A stretch of 64,000 bases of DNA from JAAUUE01 sp943370025 (GTDB lineage Bacteria > Cyanobacteriota > Cyanobacteriia > Cyanobacteriales > JAAUUE01), in the NCBI GenBank assembly GCA_943370025.1, contig CALRPI020000023.1, forward strand, positions 6,629-70,628. Reading direction: 5' to 3'. This document shows positions 32,979 through 41,864 of this stretch, piece by piece. The position numbers and the translations under genes are program-made. Position 1 is the stretch's first letter. Each line of letters opens with the position of its first letter. The notes beneath the pieces are model-generated. The model did not search any database and was not told where the DNA came from. It saw only the letters and a program-made list of their open reading frames with translations.

Positions 32979-33791
32979 ATGGCACAGCAACTTATGTTTC
33001 GTAGCTTTGGCTCTCCCAGTGTCGAGGACAAGCAGGGCACAGATTGGGGGGAAGACCTCGTAAATACTGTTGCCAGTAAAACTATTACCCACTTGTTTAC
33101 GGAGAGTGAGTCTGTGCAGGTGGCTATTCGCTGTCAGCCTTCTAGTAAATTGCTCCAAGGGATAGTAGACAATTTTAAGGTGAGTGGCAAGGGCTTAGTA
33201 ATTCGCCAGTACTTTAGAACCGCAGAAATGTGGTTTGAAACCGATGCGGTATCCCTAGACTTCAGTGCAATTCTCAGCGGTAAAATTAGCTTGCGGCAAC
33301 CAACCCAAGCGATCGCCCAAGTCACCCTCCTCGAAGCAGATATCAATAAATCTTTCCAAGCGCCTCTAGTCAAACAGCGGTTAGAGAATTTAACCACAGA
33401 AAGTTTATTAGCTCTTTCTGGCGGAGAACCGGTTTCTTTTCAAAATGTTCGGGTACGCCTCCAAGCCGATAGTCAGATCGAGATTTTTGCTGAGGCGGTC
33501 TTGCCCAATGGGGTGTTTCCGGTGGCGTTGAGTTGTACGATCGCTGTGGAGCGTCGCCGCCGGATGCGGTTTCAAAATCCTCAATTCCTCTCTGCCAATA
33601 TTCCTGAATCCCAGCAGGGTATAGCTCAGCTTCTTTCTAATGTGCTGGGGGAGATTCTTGACCAGATGGTGGATCTAGATAAATTTAATCTAGATGGGGT
33701 CACTCTACGGATCAACCGCTTAGAAACCCAAGGAGAGAAGTTGATTTTCAGTGGCTACGCCGAAATTGCCCGGATTCCGAATAATCCTTAA
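32979..33791 (+). CDS. DUF2993 (LmeA-like lipid-binding) protein
   Basis: 270 residues, no signal peptide. The repeated amphipathic beta pattern (VSGKGLVIRQYFRTAEMWFE, VSLDFSAILSGKI) is that of DUF2993, a family of phospholipid-binding proteins typified by mycobacterial LmeA. Cyanobacteria carry several. The function here is unknown; membrane-lipid contact is plausible. The ATG at 32979 lacks a clear ribosome site. Confidence 0.75.
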   Translation: MAQQLMFRSFGSPSVEDKQGTDWGEDLVNTVASKTITHLFTESESVQVAIRCQPSSKLLQGIVDNFKVSGKGLVIRQYFRTAEMWFETDAVSLDFSAILSGKISLRQPTQAIAQVTLLEADINKSFQAPLVKQRLENLTTESLLALSGGEPVSFQNVRVRLQADSQIEIFAEAVLPNGVFPVALSCTIAVERRRRMRFQNPQFLSANIPESQQGIAQLLSNVLGEILDQMVDLDKFNLDGVTLRINRLETQGEKLIFSGYAEIARIPNNP

Positions 33792-33794
33792 TAG

Positions 33795-33868
33795 TTTGAA
33801 GGAAACTCACCCTGTGGGTGCGTCTACTTCAAACCTCAAAGCTCCCCAAATAATCTAGGATTACTATC
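33795..33868. repeat. Degenerate mini-element
   Basis: gtttgaaggaaactcaccctgtgggtgcgtctacttcaaac forms a hairpin, and the tail ctaggattactat resembles the family D/E end (taggattgctata). Confidence 0.45.
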
Positions 33869-34066
33869 CAACAAGTTTCACGTCAATGGCATACCTTGTA
33901 TTTTCGGCAATATCGGCTAGGTTTGGTGTGATGATTGGGTAGCTGTCGCCGCCCAACCACAAACTGCCGGATCAATTCGGTGTATGCTTAGAGATGAATT
34001 GTTTGTAAATATTTAATAAATTATTCATAATAATTCTCATAATCCTCATAATCACTACTAACTAAT

Positions 34067-34402
34067 ATGGCTGAAATTCAACTTTCCCAAGGTGTCAAAG
34101 AAACGGTTATTCCTGATGTAAAAATTACACGTTCCAAGAGTGGCAACCAAAGTACCGCAACTTTCTTTTTTGAAAGCCCCCAAGCCTTCAACACAGAAAC
34201 ATCAGAAACCATTACTGGAATGTATATGGTGGATGAAGAAGGTGAAATTATGACCAAAGAAGTGAAAGGAATTTTCATCAATGGTCAAGCAAAAAATATT
34301 CAAGCACTTTACATCATGAATTCCCCAGCCGAGTGGGAGAGATTTCTTCGGTTCATGAATCGCTACGCCGAAGAAAATGGTTTAGATTTTAGCAAGGCTT
34401 AA
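34067..34402 (+). CDS. psb28: Photosystem II assembly protein Psb28
   Basis: 111 residues, full length. The sequence from MAEIQLSQGVKETVIPDVKI through ITGMYMVDEEGEI to EWERFLRFMNRYAEENGLDF is typical of Psb28, a peripheral cytoplasmic-side protein that binds PSII assembly intermediates and CP47/PSI assembly complexes. It is followed 23 bases later by moaB on the same strand. Confidence 0.95.
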   Translation: MAEIQLSQGVKETVIPDVKITRSKSGNQSTATFFFESPQAFNTETSETITGMYMVDEEGEIMTKEVKGIFINGQAKNIQALYIMNSPAEWERFLRFMNRYAEENGLDFSKA

Positions 34403-34425
34403 GTTGTTAATACTTCAAATATTCT

Positions 34426-34926
34426 ATGGTTCCCCATCCAGACCAGCAGATAGTTGTAGCCAATTGTGCGGTAATCACCATTAGTGATAGCCGCACGATC
34501 GCAACCGATCAAAGTGGAAAGATCATCCAAGACCTCCTCCTCGATCGCGGTCATTGTGTCGTAGAGTATCAAATTCTTCCCGATGAACCGCAGCAGATAT
34601 TGGCTGTGGTGCAGCGATTAGTAGCGATCGATAGTTTAGATGCGATTATCTGCAATGGGGGAACTGGGATTGCCCCTAGGGATACGACCTATGATGCGAT
34701 CGCCCAGATTTTAGAAAAAACCCTGCCGGGTTTTGGGGAAATATTTCGCTGGTTGAGTTTTCAAGAAATTGGCTCAAGGGCGATCGCTTCACGGGCGATC
34801 GCTGGCACCTACAAAAATAAGCTCATCTTTTCCCTGCCCGGCTCTAGTAATGCCGTTCGTTTAGGCATGACCCAATTAATTCTGCCAGAAATAGCTCATT
34901 TAACCAAGCAGATGAAAGGACTATAG
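34426..34926 (+). CDS. moaB: Molybdopterin adenylyltransferase-type protein (MoaB/MogA)
   Basis: 166 residues. CAVITISDSRTIATDQSGKI, the IICNGGTGIAPRDTTYDAI loop and FSLPGSSNAVRLGM are the signature of the MoaB/MogA fold, which adenylates molybdopterin before molybdenum insertion. It sits close behind psb28, possibly in the same transcript. Confidence 0.93.
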   Translation: MVPHPDQQIVVANCAVITISDSRTIATDQSGKIIQDLLLDRGHCVVEYQILPDEPQQILAVVQRLVAIDSLDAIICNGGTGIAPRDTTYDAIAQILEKTLPGFGEIFRWLSFQEIGSRAIASRAIAGTYKNKLIFSLPGSSNAVRLGMTQLILPEIAHLTKQMKGL

Positions 34927-35236
34927 CAGTCCTAAATAGGTTGAGTTCGGGTTAAGCAAAAGCTCTAACCCGAAGCCTAGATACGTTTCCTGATCGCTTG
35001 CCCTGAGAGAAGTCGAAGGGAAGTCGAAGGGAACATTTCCGCCATGTATGAGGATAAGCGATCGAAGATTTGTGGTGTGGTTTTGGCTTCGACTTCGCTC
35101 AGCCAGCGATAATAGTTCGCTCAGTATAAATTCGACTTCGCTCAGCCATCGATAATGGTTATGGTTTTTGTCAAATGGTGCTAGGGTTACTTCTTATCCC
35201 GAGTTGAGGTTATCTAGCGATCGCATCAGTTACAAT
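34927..35236. other. Repeat-rich intergenic stretch
   Basis: It opens with tatagcagtcctaaatagg (a family D/E end) and a hairpin gttcgggttaagc/ctctaacccgaag, then several ttcgacttcgctcagc tips near 35087-35145, partly in tandem. No gene is seen. Confidence 0.55.
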
Positions 35237-35527
35237 TTATTCGAGGTTGATTTTGGCGGGTTGTTTGGGGGATGGGCATTCTAGCTTTTCGACCTGTGGT
35301 GTTGGGCGATCGAGCGGGGGAGGTAAGGAGGGGAGGTTAACGAAGGTTGTTAAACCGAGGGTGAATAGATGGGATAGGATAATGCCGCCAATTTTTGTCA
35401 TGCGAGGTAAGTGTTGCCAAGGGATTCCTAGCTCTAGGTGTATTCCTTGCTTGTTTGCCGAGATGTCCAATTGGGTGTCGTTGATTTCTTCAGTATCTTT
35501 GTGGTTAGGGGTATTGTTAGTAGCCAT
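35237..35527 (-). CDS. Small protein with one hydrophobic helix
   Basis: 96 residues from ATG 35527, which has GGAG eight bases upstream; an in-frame longer start at 35575 lacks one. The first 30 residues are polar, then GIHLELGIPWQHLPRMTKIG and a hydrophobic helix (IILSHLFTLGLTTFVNL), and a Pro-rich tail. No domain is recognised. It is divergent from the two-NTPase operon, about 210 bases apart, and could belong to that system. The opposite strand is also open but reads poorly. Confidence 0.5.
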   Translation of the reverse strand: MATNNTPNHKDTEEINDTQLDISANKQGIHLELGIPWQHLPRMTKIGGIILSHLFTLGLTTFVNLPSLPPPLDRPTPQVEKLECPSPKQPAKINLE

Positions 35528-35737
35528 GTTTGTTAGCTCCTTGGATAAAGTGTTTGATTTTTGTACTAAATCCATTAGAATGCCTGTGGGAATGGGGTCT
35601 GAGGATAATCATCAGCAACTTTAGGAAAAACTCTTTAAACCTTGGAAACTCTTGTATAGAGAGGGTTTTGTCAACTTGTTTGGAAGTTGTGGATTTTCAG
35701 CAGTGGTTTGTGGATTTTCCACAGGTGGAGGTGAATT

Positions 35738-36790
35738 TTGGCTAGAGAATATTGGAAACTAAGTTCAGCAGGACGAGAATACGTAAAAGCTCTACTTAAA
35801 GATTTAAGGTGGGATTCGCTTGGCAAACGTGAACTTGCTGAAACATTGAAAGAAAATAATTTCACTATTGATAGAAACACTCTGCGTAAATTTTTAGATC
35901 CTGATAGCACACATAGCGGTAATAAATCTACGCTTGTAGATTTGATGAATGCTCTAGGCTCTACTGAAGATCCAACAACGAAAGAATTTGCTAAACAATA
36001 CTTTGAACAGGTTGAACGAGAAGAAGAATTGGACGTTTCGATAATAGAAACATCGGTAATACCAGATTATTCAAGAGAATTAGACACTCCTTTTCAGCCG
36101 ATTAAGGGTAGGATTGAGAACCCTAAGCAATTTTTTAATCGAGAGACGGAATTGCGGAATATTTTTGAGCTTTTGAATGCTGGGAGTGGGGTGGAGTTGT
36201 TGGGCGATCGCCAGATGGGGAAGTCTTCGATATTGTTTCAGGTCGAGCGGCTGGCTGCAACTATGCTTAGGGCGAAGCGAAAACCGATTTACTTTAATCT
36301 GCAAGAAGTCCATACAGAAGAAGAGTTTTATGAGTCTTTCTGTGGGAAGTTGGGTATAGAGACTTGTATGGGGTATGGCTTTTTTCGGGCAATACAAGAT
36401 AAAAAGTTACTTTTGCTACTAGACGAGGCGGAAAAGATGTCTTGGGATGGTTTTACACGGCAAATACGGGAGCAGTTACGATGTCTTGCAGAAGGGGAAA
36501 ATGCTCCGTTACGCCTGGTAGTAGCCGCACGAACCTCTTTAGATGAGTTGTTTCCAGATAGCAATGAGCAGGGGATGACTTCTCCTTTTCAGGGAATTTG
36601 TACGCGGGTGGAGCTGAAGCCTTGGCAGAAAGAAACGGTGCAAAGGTTTGTGGTGACAAGGCTAGAGAATACTGGGATTAGCTTTAGTGAAACGGATCTG
36701 GAAAAATTGTGGCAGGAGAGCCAAGGGCATCCTCAAAAACTGATGATTGCTTGTTTTGATCTGTATCGTCAATACCTCGAAAACCTATGA
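35738..36790 (+). CDS. AAA/STAND-type ATPase with N-terminal helical domain
   Basis: 350 residues, starting at a TTG eight bases after GGAGG. Residues about 1-100 are a helical domain, possibly HTH-like (RELAETLKENNFTIDRNTLR). The ATPase core has Walker A GDRQMGKSS (G156 onward) and Walker B LLLLLDEAEK (D229, E230), then a sensor-like VVAARTSLDELF. The end is a winged-helix-like LEKLWQESQGHPQKLMIACF. This is the archaeal-type/STAND-like ATPase clan. Its stop overlaps the next gene's ATG (ATGA), so the two are co-translated. The role is not known; it may sense or signal. Confidence 0.8.
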   Translation: MAREYWKLSSAGREYVKALLKDLRWDSLGKRELAETLKENNFTIDRNTLRKFLDPDSTHSGNKSTLVDLMNALGSTEDPTTKEFAKQYFEQVEREEELDVSIIETSVIPDYSRELDTPFQPIKGRIENPKQFFNRETELRNIFELLNAGSGVELLGDRQMGKSSILFQVERLAATMLRAKRKPIYFNLQEVHTEEEFYESFCGKLGIETCMGYGFFRAIQDKKLLLLLDEAEKMSWDGFTRQIREQLRCLAEGENAPLRLVVAARTSLDELFPDSNEQGMTSPFQGICTRVELKPWQKETVQRFVVTRLENTGISFSETDLEKLWQESQGHPQKLMIACFDLYRQYLENL

Positions 36791-39471
36791 CAGAAGAAAC
36801 CACAGCCCAAGTCCCGCTTCTCGATCTTGCCCCAAAGCTCAAGCGCCCTCTATCGCTGTGGAATCCGTTTGACTATCTATTGCTCCTCTACTGGGTGTTT
36901 TATTTCCCCCAAGCAATTCGTTGGTATGTGGAAACCTATTGCGAACCTGCACCCGAATCAAAGAGCCTAACGTGGCAGCAGCGTTGGGAATTGATGCAAA
37001 GAAGCCCCCGCAAGCGACAACTGGCACTTATGGGCATACTTCTAGAAATAGCTGTTCCCCTATTGATCTGCCTCAGTTTAGAAAGTTTCGGTGTTCCTAT
37101 TAACTGGAACAGTGTGGCGATTGGTGTGGTGATTGGTGTGGCGATTGGTATGAAGATTGGTGAGGCGAATGGTGAGCTGTTTGGTCTGGTGTTTGGTGAG
37201 GTGAGTGGTGAGGTGATTGGTGTGGCAAGTGGTGTGGCAAGTGGTGTGGCGTTTGGTGTGGCGTTTGGTGTGGCAAGTGGTGTGGTGTTTGGTGAGGCAA
37301 GTGGTGTGACGAAAGGTGTGACGAGTGGTGTGGCGTTTAGTGTGGTGAGTGATGTGGCGTTTGGTATGGCGTTTGGTATGGCGATTAGTGTGGCAAGTCG
37401 TATGGCGTTTGGTGTGGCGTTTGGTGTGGCGTTTGGTGTGGCGTTTGGTGTGACAGCTTTACGTCCAGACGATCGATGTCTCTCGCTTCGTTCCATTCCT
37501 CGAATTACCCGCTTAGTGTTACCTCGGCTTACTCGTAAGCTTGAGACATGGTTTAAAATTGATTGGCAAGTTGGCATAAGGAATATAAATCAATTGTTAA
37601 AGTATTCCCTCCAGTTTTTGACTGTTGATATAGCTCTCAACAAAACGCTGGACGAAATCCCGTCTACCCAGCTAATTGATCGTATCGCCACCCTTAGCGA
37701 TCTGATTTGGGATTGGGAAGTTATGCGTTACACTTCTGCTTCTCTAAATTCTGAACTCAAGGCTGAGTTTATTGAAGAAATTTTTTGGCTCCCCTACAAA
37801 TCTTGGTTTAAAGAACGTTGGGGAGCAAGTCGAGGTCTTCGCTTTGATACCGAAGCTCATACCGCCGCCGCTGGTTTCTGGTATCTTCACAAAACCTCAA
37901 AAGTTATAGATATTGTTTCAATTCTGGCAAAAGCAGTAAAAACCTTTGCGAATTTAAGACAAATTAGACATGGAGAGGAAATGTATCAACTGGCTAGCAA
38001 CCTCTGTAATTTCAGCAAACCCAAAGACTTAGAAAGTCTCTTAAATCTTGAGCCAAGACCTTTTCCCCCAGTTGAAGATATGCTTCGCCCTCAAACTTGG
38101 GCTGTGATTGATAATTTGTCAACTGCTGTTGAGGAAATTCAAGACCTAAACCGAACTAAATCTCGGACTTCCCGCTCTTTCGCTCTCAACCGTGCCCTCG
38201 GACAAATTGACGAAGCACTCAAAACTCTTGATGCCCTACCGCCAGAAGTTTCCCGTGTTGAAAAACCCATCCTCAAAGTCATTGCAACTCGTTGGCGAGA
38301 TATTCTCCTTGGTGTCGCCAGCGACATCGGGCAAATTGAAATTGACCAGCCGATCGCCAATCCCTACACGATCGGCGATCCAGTCACTGGCGACAGATTT
38401 ATCGGACGAGAAGATATTATTCGCCAACTGGAAGAACTCTGGTTTATCAACACCAGCCCCCAATCCGTCATCCTCTACGGACATCGCCGCATGGGGAAAA
38501 CCTCCATCCTTCGCAACGCCACCACCAAAGTTAATTCCCAAGTCCGTGTCGCCTACGTCAATCTCCTCAGCCTAGGAAGCGCTCCCAATGGGATCACCGA
38601 CATTCTCATGGCAATTTGCGATGCCCTCGAAGAAATCACCCAAATTCCCGTCCCCAACAATAACGACCTCTCCCAATTCCCAGAAACCACCTTTCGCCGC
38701 TACCTAGAACAAATTACTAAAAACTTCACAGGCACAGGACTGATCATTGCCCTCGATGAATTCGAGAAAATCGAAGAACTGATCGATGCAGGTAAACTCA
38801 GCCCAGAATTCCTCAGCTTCCTGCGGGGCATGGTGCAAATGAGCAACAAAATCGCCTTCGCCTTCGCCGGACTCCACACCCTCCAAGAAATGAATGCCGA
38901 CTACTTCCAGCCCTTCTATGCCAGCTTCATCCCCATCCCCGTCACCTTCCTCAACTCCGAAGCCACCAAGCAAGTCCTCGCCAACCCCGATCCCGAATTC
39001 CTCCTCGATTACGAACCCGCCGCCCTCGACCATATCTACAATCTCACCAACGGACAGCCCTACCTCACCCAACTCATCGGCTTCCAACTCGTGCGGAGGT
39101 TTAACGATTATGTCTTCGAGCAAGGCAAGCCCCGCGATCGAACCTTCACCATCGATGATGTCCGCACCGTCTGCGAAGGTGAAAACTTCTTCAACACAGG
39201 CATTCACTACTTCAATGGAGTCTGGCAACAAGCCGCCGAAGGTGCAGCCAATCAACACGCCATCCTCAAAGCCCTAGCCCCCCATCCCCAAGGACTCACC
39301 GAATTAGAATTAATCGACCAGACTAATTTATCTAGCGAATCTCTCCAAACCGCCCTCAAACCCCTCAAAGATCACGATGTGATCTGCAATGCAAAAAATA
39401 GCGAAACTCAATGGGCGATCGCCGTCGAACTCTTCCGTACTTGGGTCGTTAAATACCAACTGAAAGATTAA
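36787..39471 (+). CDS. Membrane glycine-zipper protein fused to an AAA/STAND-type ATPase
   Basis: 894 residues. Two hydrophobic segments (about 26-45 and 75-95) lead into a segment of about 115 residues (108-223) made of four-residue units, G-V-A-x, about 29 in a row (GVASGVASGVAFGVAFGVAS and so on). Gly at every fourth position is a glycine zipper, which packs membrane helices and can form pores. A helical region (about 230-520) follows, then the ATPase with Walker A GHRRMGKTS (G565 onward), Walker B LIIALDEFEK (D657, E658), a winged helix around NLTNGQPYLTQLIGFQLV and a final HTH-like segment. Coupled by ATGA overlap to the upstream ATPase. No characterised homologue comes to mind. Confidence 0.82.
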   Translation: MTEETTAQVPLLDLAPKLKRPLSLWNPFDYLLLLYWVFYFPQAIRWYVETYCEPAPESKSLTWQQRWELMQRSPRKRQLALMGILLEIAVPLLICLSLESFGVPINWNSVAIGVVIGVAIGMKIGEANGELFGLVFGEVSGEVIGVASGVASGVAFGVAFGVASGVVFGEASGVTKGVTSGVAFSVVSDVAFGMAFGMAISVASRMAFGVAFGVAFGVAFGVTALRPDDRCLSLRSIPRITRLVLPRLTRKLETWFKIDWQVGIRNINQLLKYSLQFLTVDIALNKTLDEIPSTQLIDRIATLSDLIWDWEVMRYTSASLNSELKAEFIEEIFWLPYKSWFKERWGASRGLRFDTEAHTAAAGFWYLHKTSKVIDIVSILAKAVKTFANLRQIRHGEEMYQLASNLCNFSKPKDLESLLNLEPRPFPPVEDMLRPQTWAVIDNLSTAVEEIQDLNRTKSRTSRSFALNRALGQIDEALKTLDALPPEVSRVEKPILKVIATRWRDILLGVASDIGQIEIDQPIANPYTIGDPVTGDRFIGREDIIRQLEELWFINTSPQSVILYGHRRMGKTSILRNATTKVNSQVRVAYVNLLSLGSAPNGITDILMAICDALEEITQIPVPNNNDLSQFPETTFRRYLEQITKNFTGTGLIIALDEFEKIEELIDAGKLSPEFLSFLRGMVQMSNKIAFAFAGLHTLQEMNADYFQPFYASFIPIPVTFLNSEATKQVLANPDPEFLLDYEPAALDHIYNLTNGQPYLTQLIGFQLVRRFNDYVFEQGKPRDRTFTIDDVRTVCEGENFFNTGIHYFNGVWQQAAEGAANQHAILKALAPHPQGLTELELIDQTNLSSESLQTALKPLKDHDVICNAKNSETQWAIAVELFRTWVVKYQLKD
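37112..37457 (+). repeat. 12-base tandem repeat coding for the glycine zipper
   Basis: About 29 imperfect units of ggtgtggcgttt / ggtgtggcaagt. All indels kept a multiple of three, and most unit changes are at the fourth (x) residue, so Gly and Val are held by selection. A coding minisatellite, not CRISPR. Confidence 0.88.
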
Positions 39472-39477
39472 ACAAAC

Positions 39478-39636
39478 GTGAGTTCGATGGTTTTTAAAAG
39501 CCTGATCGAACTCAAATTGGACAAGATGAGGACTGAGCGAAGTCGAAGTCCGGCTCTAGGGGGCTGATTACTTCGGCTTCGCTCAGTATAAATTCGACGA
39601 CCCTCAACCAGCCTGAGGAAACCTTGCACAACTTGA
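39478..39636. repeat. Repeat family H, copy 2 (inverted)
   Basis: gagttcgatggtttttaaaagcctgatc through aggaaaccttgcacaac is the reverse complement of 8868-9031 with few differences. It begins just after the NTPase operon. Confidence 0.75.
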
Positions 39637-39700
39637 TACTAAATCTTACTTTATTAATATCCTTAGGCACGGCGGTTGAAACCATCGAATTCACGGCAAA

Positions 39701-40750
39701 TTAACTTGATTCTCCCGGTGTTTCTTCATTGGCACTTGCTGCTAGAGCAACCTCAGGCGATCGCTTGCCCATTTTTTCTAACAACATATTCCCTTGGGTT
39801 GCGATCGCCTCTCGCTGAATTACTACAATTACCCCAACTAAGCTCAGAGATACCCCAATCCATTGCAACTGGGTGAGGGTTTCTCCCAGCAAGATACTGC
39901 TAAATAGCATGGCAAATATCGGCGTTAAAAATATCAAGGCACTAACACTAGTCAGATTGCCAACGGAGGCAAGATAAAAGAACATGCCATAGGTAAGTGC
40001 CGTACCAAATAGCGTGGCATATAACAACCCTAGCCAATCGCCATTGTTGAGGTTTGAGATTTGATTTGATTCCCCAAACAATGACAGTGCAAACAGAGGC
40101 AAACCACCAAGCACCATATGCCAACCAGTCGCCACTACAACATCCACATGGGGTTTAACGTAGCGAATAATAATGGTGCCAAAAGACATCGACAATGCTG
40201 CCAACAACATCAACAGTTCACCGCTGTGCAGCAAACTATCCAAACTCAGGGAAGTACCACCTTGGAGAAAACCAAAATCACCGTGTAACATTTGCCTAAC
40301 CCACGCTTCCGGTAAGCCACACAAACAAATCCCCACAAAGCCGATCGCTAATCCCAACCAGCCCCATAAACCCACCACATCTCCAAATAAGAGCAAGGCT
40401 AAAACCGCTACCACCAAAGGTTGAGCATCAATCAACACTGCCCCCAACCCTGCCCCGGTATTCACCAGCCCTTCGGTCAAAAAACCTTGAAACATTGCAC
40501 CATCAACTAGGGAAAACAACCCAATCCAAAGCCATGCTTTCCACGTTTTAGGCTGCGGCAATTTTAGAAATAGCGTCAGGGCAAGAATGAGCAGACCAGC
40601 GGGAACTAGGCGAAAACCCGCTAAGAATAGAGGAGTTGTATCGGGGATAGCCGATTTCATCGCTACCATTGAAGTACCAAGAAAAAAGAATGGGGCAACT
40701 AGAAATAGAGGGGATTTAGAAATTTCCAGCCTTGCAGAATTGGGTTGCAT
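39701..40750 (-). CDS. EamA/DMT-family transporter
   Basis: 349 residues with about ten hydrophobic helices in two homologous halves, the drug/metabolite transporter fold. The N-half GLFSLVDGAMFQGFLTEGLV and C-half YATLFGTALTYGMFFYLASV are typical EamA motifs. Substrate cannot be predicted; relatives export amino acids, riboflavin or other metabolites. The C-terminal 40 residues are polar and cytoplasmic. Confidence 0.9.
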   Translation of the reverse strand: MQPNSARLEISKSPLFLVAPFFFLGTSMVAMKSAIPDTTPLFLAGFRLVPAGLLILALTLFLKLPQPKTWKAWLWIGLFSLVDGAMFQGFLTEGLVNTGAGLGAVLIDAQPLVVAVLALLLFGDVVGLWGWLGLAIGFVGICLCGLPEAWVRQMLHGDFGFLQGGTSLSLDSLLHSGELLMLLAALSMSFGTIIIRYVKPHVDVVVATGWHMVLGGLPLFALSLFGESNQISNLNNGDWLGLLYATLFGTALTYGMFFYLASVGNLTSVSALIFLTPIFAMLFSSILLGETLTQLQWIGVSLSLVGVIVVIQREAIATQGNMLLEKMGKRSPEVALAASANEETPGESS

Positions 40751-40853
40751 AGTTTTTGGTACACAAATTGGATATTGCCTACAATTTATACAAAGAGTTG
40801 GTAGAGAGAATAGTGTTCTAGGCTACTACTTTGCTGGCAAATCTCATGTTGCA

Positions 40854-40945
40854 TATAGCAATCCTCAATAGGTTGAGAACAGATCCCCCAAAGGAGGATC
40901 CGTTCTCAACCCTCTAAAATTCTAAATTTATTTAGAATCGCTATA
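40854..40945. repeat. Mini-element family E, copy 2
   Basis: tatagcaatcctcaatagg ... hairpin ggttgagaacagatccccc/ggaggatccgttctcaacc ... ctctaaaattctaaattt ... tttagaatcgctata. The stem sequence differs from copy 1 but pairing is kept. Confidence 0.75.
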
Positions 40946-40981
40946 ATTTATAGTTTATTTGCAACTTTAAGATAAAAAATA

Positions 40982-41473
40982 ATGAACTACAGGCGATCGA
41001 TCCAGCGATTTTTGCTGGTAATAGTGCTGATAATTGCAATTTTTCTACATACCACCTTAAATGCTTTGGCAAAGGAGGTAGGGAATCAAAGTAATAATCA
41101 AGATTTAAATCAATCTGCTATGCTCGTAGCACCTGAGAAAGATTTCCAGATTGCGATCTATGCCCAACCGAATGCTCAACAGCAGCGAATTGGCTATGGG
41201 TTATCTGGCGATCGCCTCAGGCTACTCCAGCAGGTTGGTAGCAACACTGGCAAAATATGGAATCTCGTCCGTTTTGAGAATCCACCCTATGCCGAAGGAT
41301 GGGTCAGCGGAGAATATCTATCCATCCCAAAATCCATCCAAAACCCTAACAACCCTGCCCAGAAAAAAGAGGTGAATGGCTACCTTGGTGGCTTCCAAAA
41401 ACAGGAAGCTAGAACCCCAAAAAGTCCCTCAAATCAAAATAGTGGCTACACAAACAACCAAAATCAAAATTAG
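40982..41473 (+). CDS. Exported SH3b-domain protein
   Basis: 163 residues. A signal peptide covers about residues 1-31 (LLVIVLIIAIFLHTTLNALA). A bacterial SH3-type domain follows (about 55-118: AIYAQPNAQQQRIGYGLSGD, RLRLLQQVG, WNLVRFENPPYAEGWVSGEY), often used to bind cell wall or protein partners. The C-terminal 45 residues are Asn/Gln-rich and disordered. The next gene, 28 bases downstream, is also an exported Gln/Ser-rich protein, so these look like a secreted pair. Confidence 0.75.
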   Translation: MNYRRSIQRFLLVIVLIIAIFLHTTLNALAKEVGNQSNNQDLNQSAMLVAPEKDFQIAIYAQPNAQQQRIGYGLSGDRLRLLQQVGSNTGKIWNLVRFENPPYAEGWVSGEYLSIPKSIQNPNNPAQKKEVNGYLGGFQKQEARTPKSPSNQNSGYTNNQNQN

Positions 41474-41500
41474 TCAATTCATACCCGAAGAGCTTTCCCT

Positions 41501-41848
41501 ATGACGTTTTCTATCCCCAAAGTTTCCCAAATCATCATCGCTTTCGTTTTCTCCTTATGTATTTTCTTCAGTACTGCCTCTGCGGTTTCGGCAAATGACT
41601 ATGGCAAGCAAGGGACGGCGGGGAATTTACCCAGCTTAAATTCCCCAAAAAGTGGCAATTCCTATCAACAAAAGACTGACTATTCTCGCGATCGTCAGTC
41701 AGAGACCAAGCAAGGTAGAAGTTTTCAAAAACAAGGCAGTGATTATCAAAAATCACAGGAGGCTTCTAGCTACCAGCAGGAGAAAGATCCAAAACAGGCA
41801 AGCACCTATCCGCAAAAAGATAGCGGGAATAACTCTCAGCAGAAATAG
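41501..41848 (+). CDS. Exported hydrophilic Gln/Ser-rich protein
   Basis: 115 residues: a signal peptide (about 1-31, IIIAFVFSLCIFFSTASAVS) and then only polar, low-complexity sequence with many SYQQK / DYQKS motifs. No folded domain is expected. It starts with ATG and lies between the SH3b gene and guaD in a compact row. Confidence 0.6.
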   Translation: MTFSIPKVSQIIIAFVFSLCIFFSTASAVSANDYGKQGTAGNLPSLNSPKSGNSYQQKTDYSRDRQSETKQGRSFQKQGSDYQKSQEASSYQQEKDPKQASTYPQKDSGNNSQQK

Positions 41849-41864
41849 CAGAAATATATAGTTT

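Noticed and set aside
35247..35624. Plus-strand frame of 125 residues opposite the 96-aa gene
   Set aside because: Cys/Gly/Ser-rich sequence without a ribosome site; the minus strand has a GGAG and better composition. Not fully excluded.
35690..35730. DnaA-box-like ttttccaca and two tgtggatttt repeats, possible origin
   Set aside because: Only one good box, no AT-rich unwinding region and no dnaA or dnaN nearby.
37112..37457. CRISPR-like array
   Set aside because: Units are contiguous 12-mers with no spacers and are coding.
36936..37577. Minus-strand open frame rich in ATPNATPNA
   Set aside because: It is the shadow of the GVAx coding repeat; a 12-base repeat opens several frames at once.
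38704..39258. Minus-strand frame of 184 residues, Glu/Gly/Val-rich
   Set aside because: Opposite strand of the well-supported ATPase domain with Walker motifs; no start signals.
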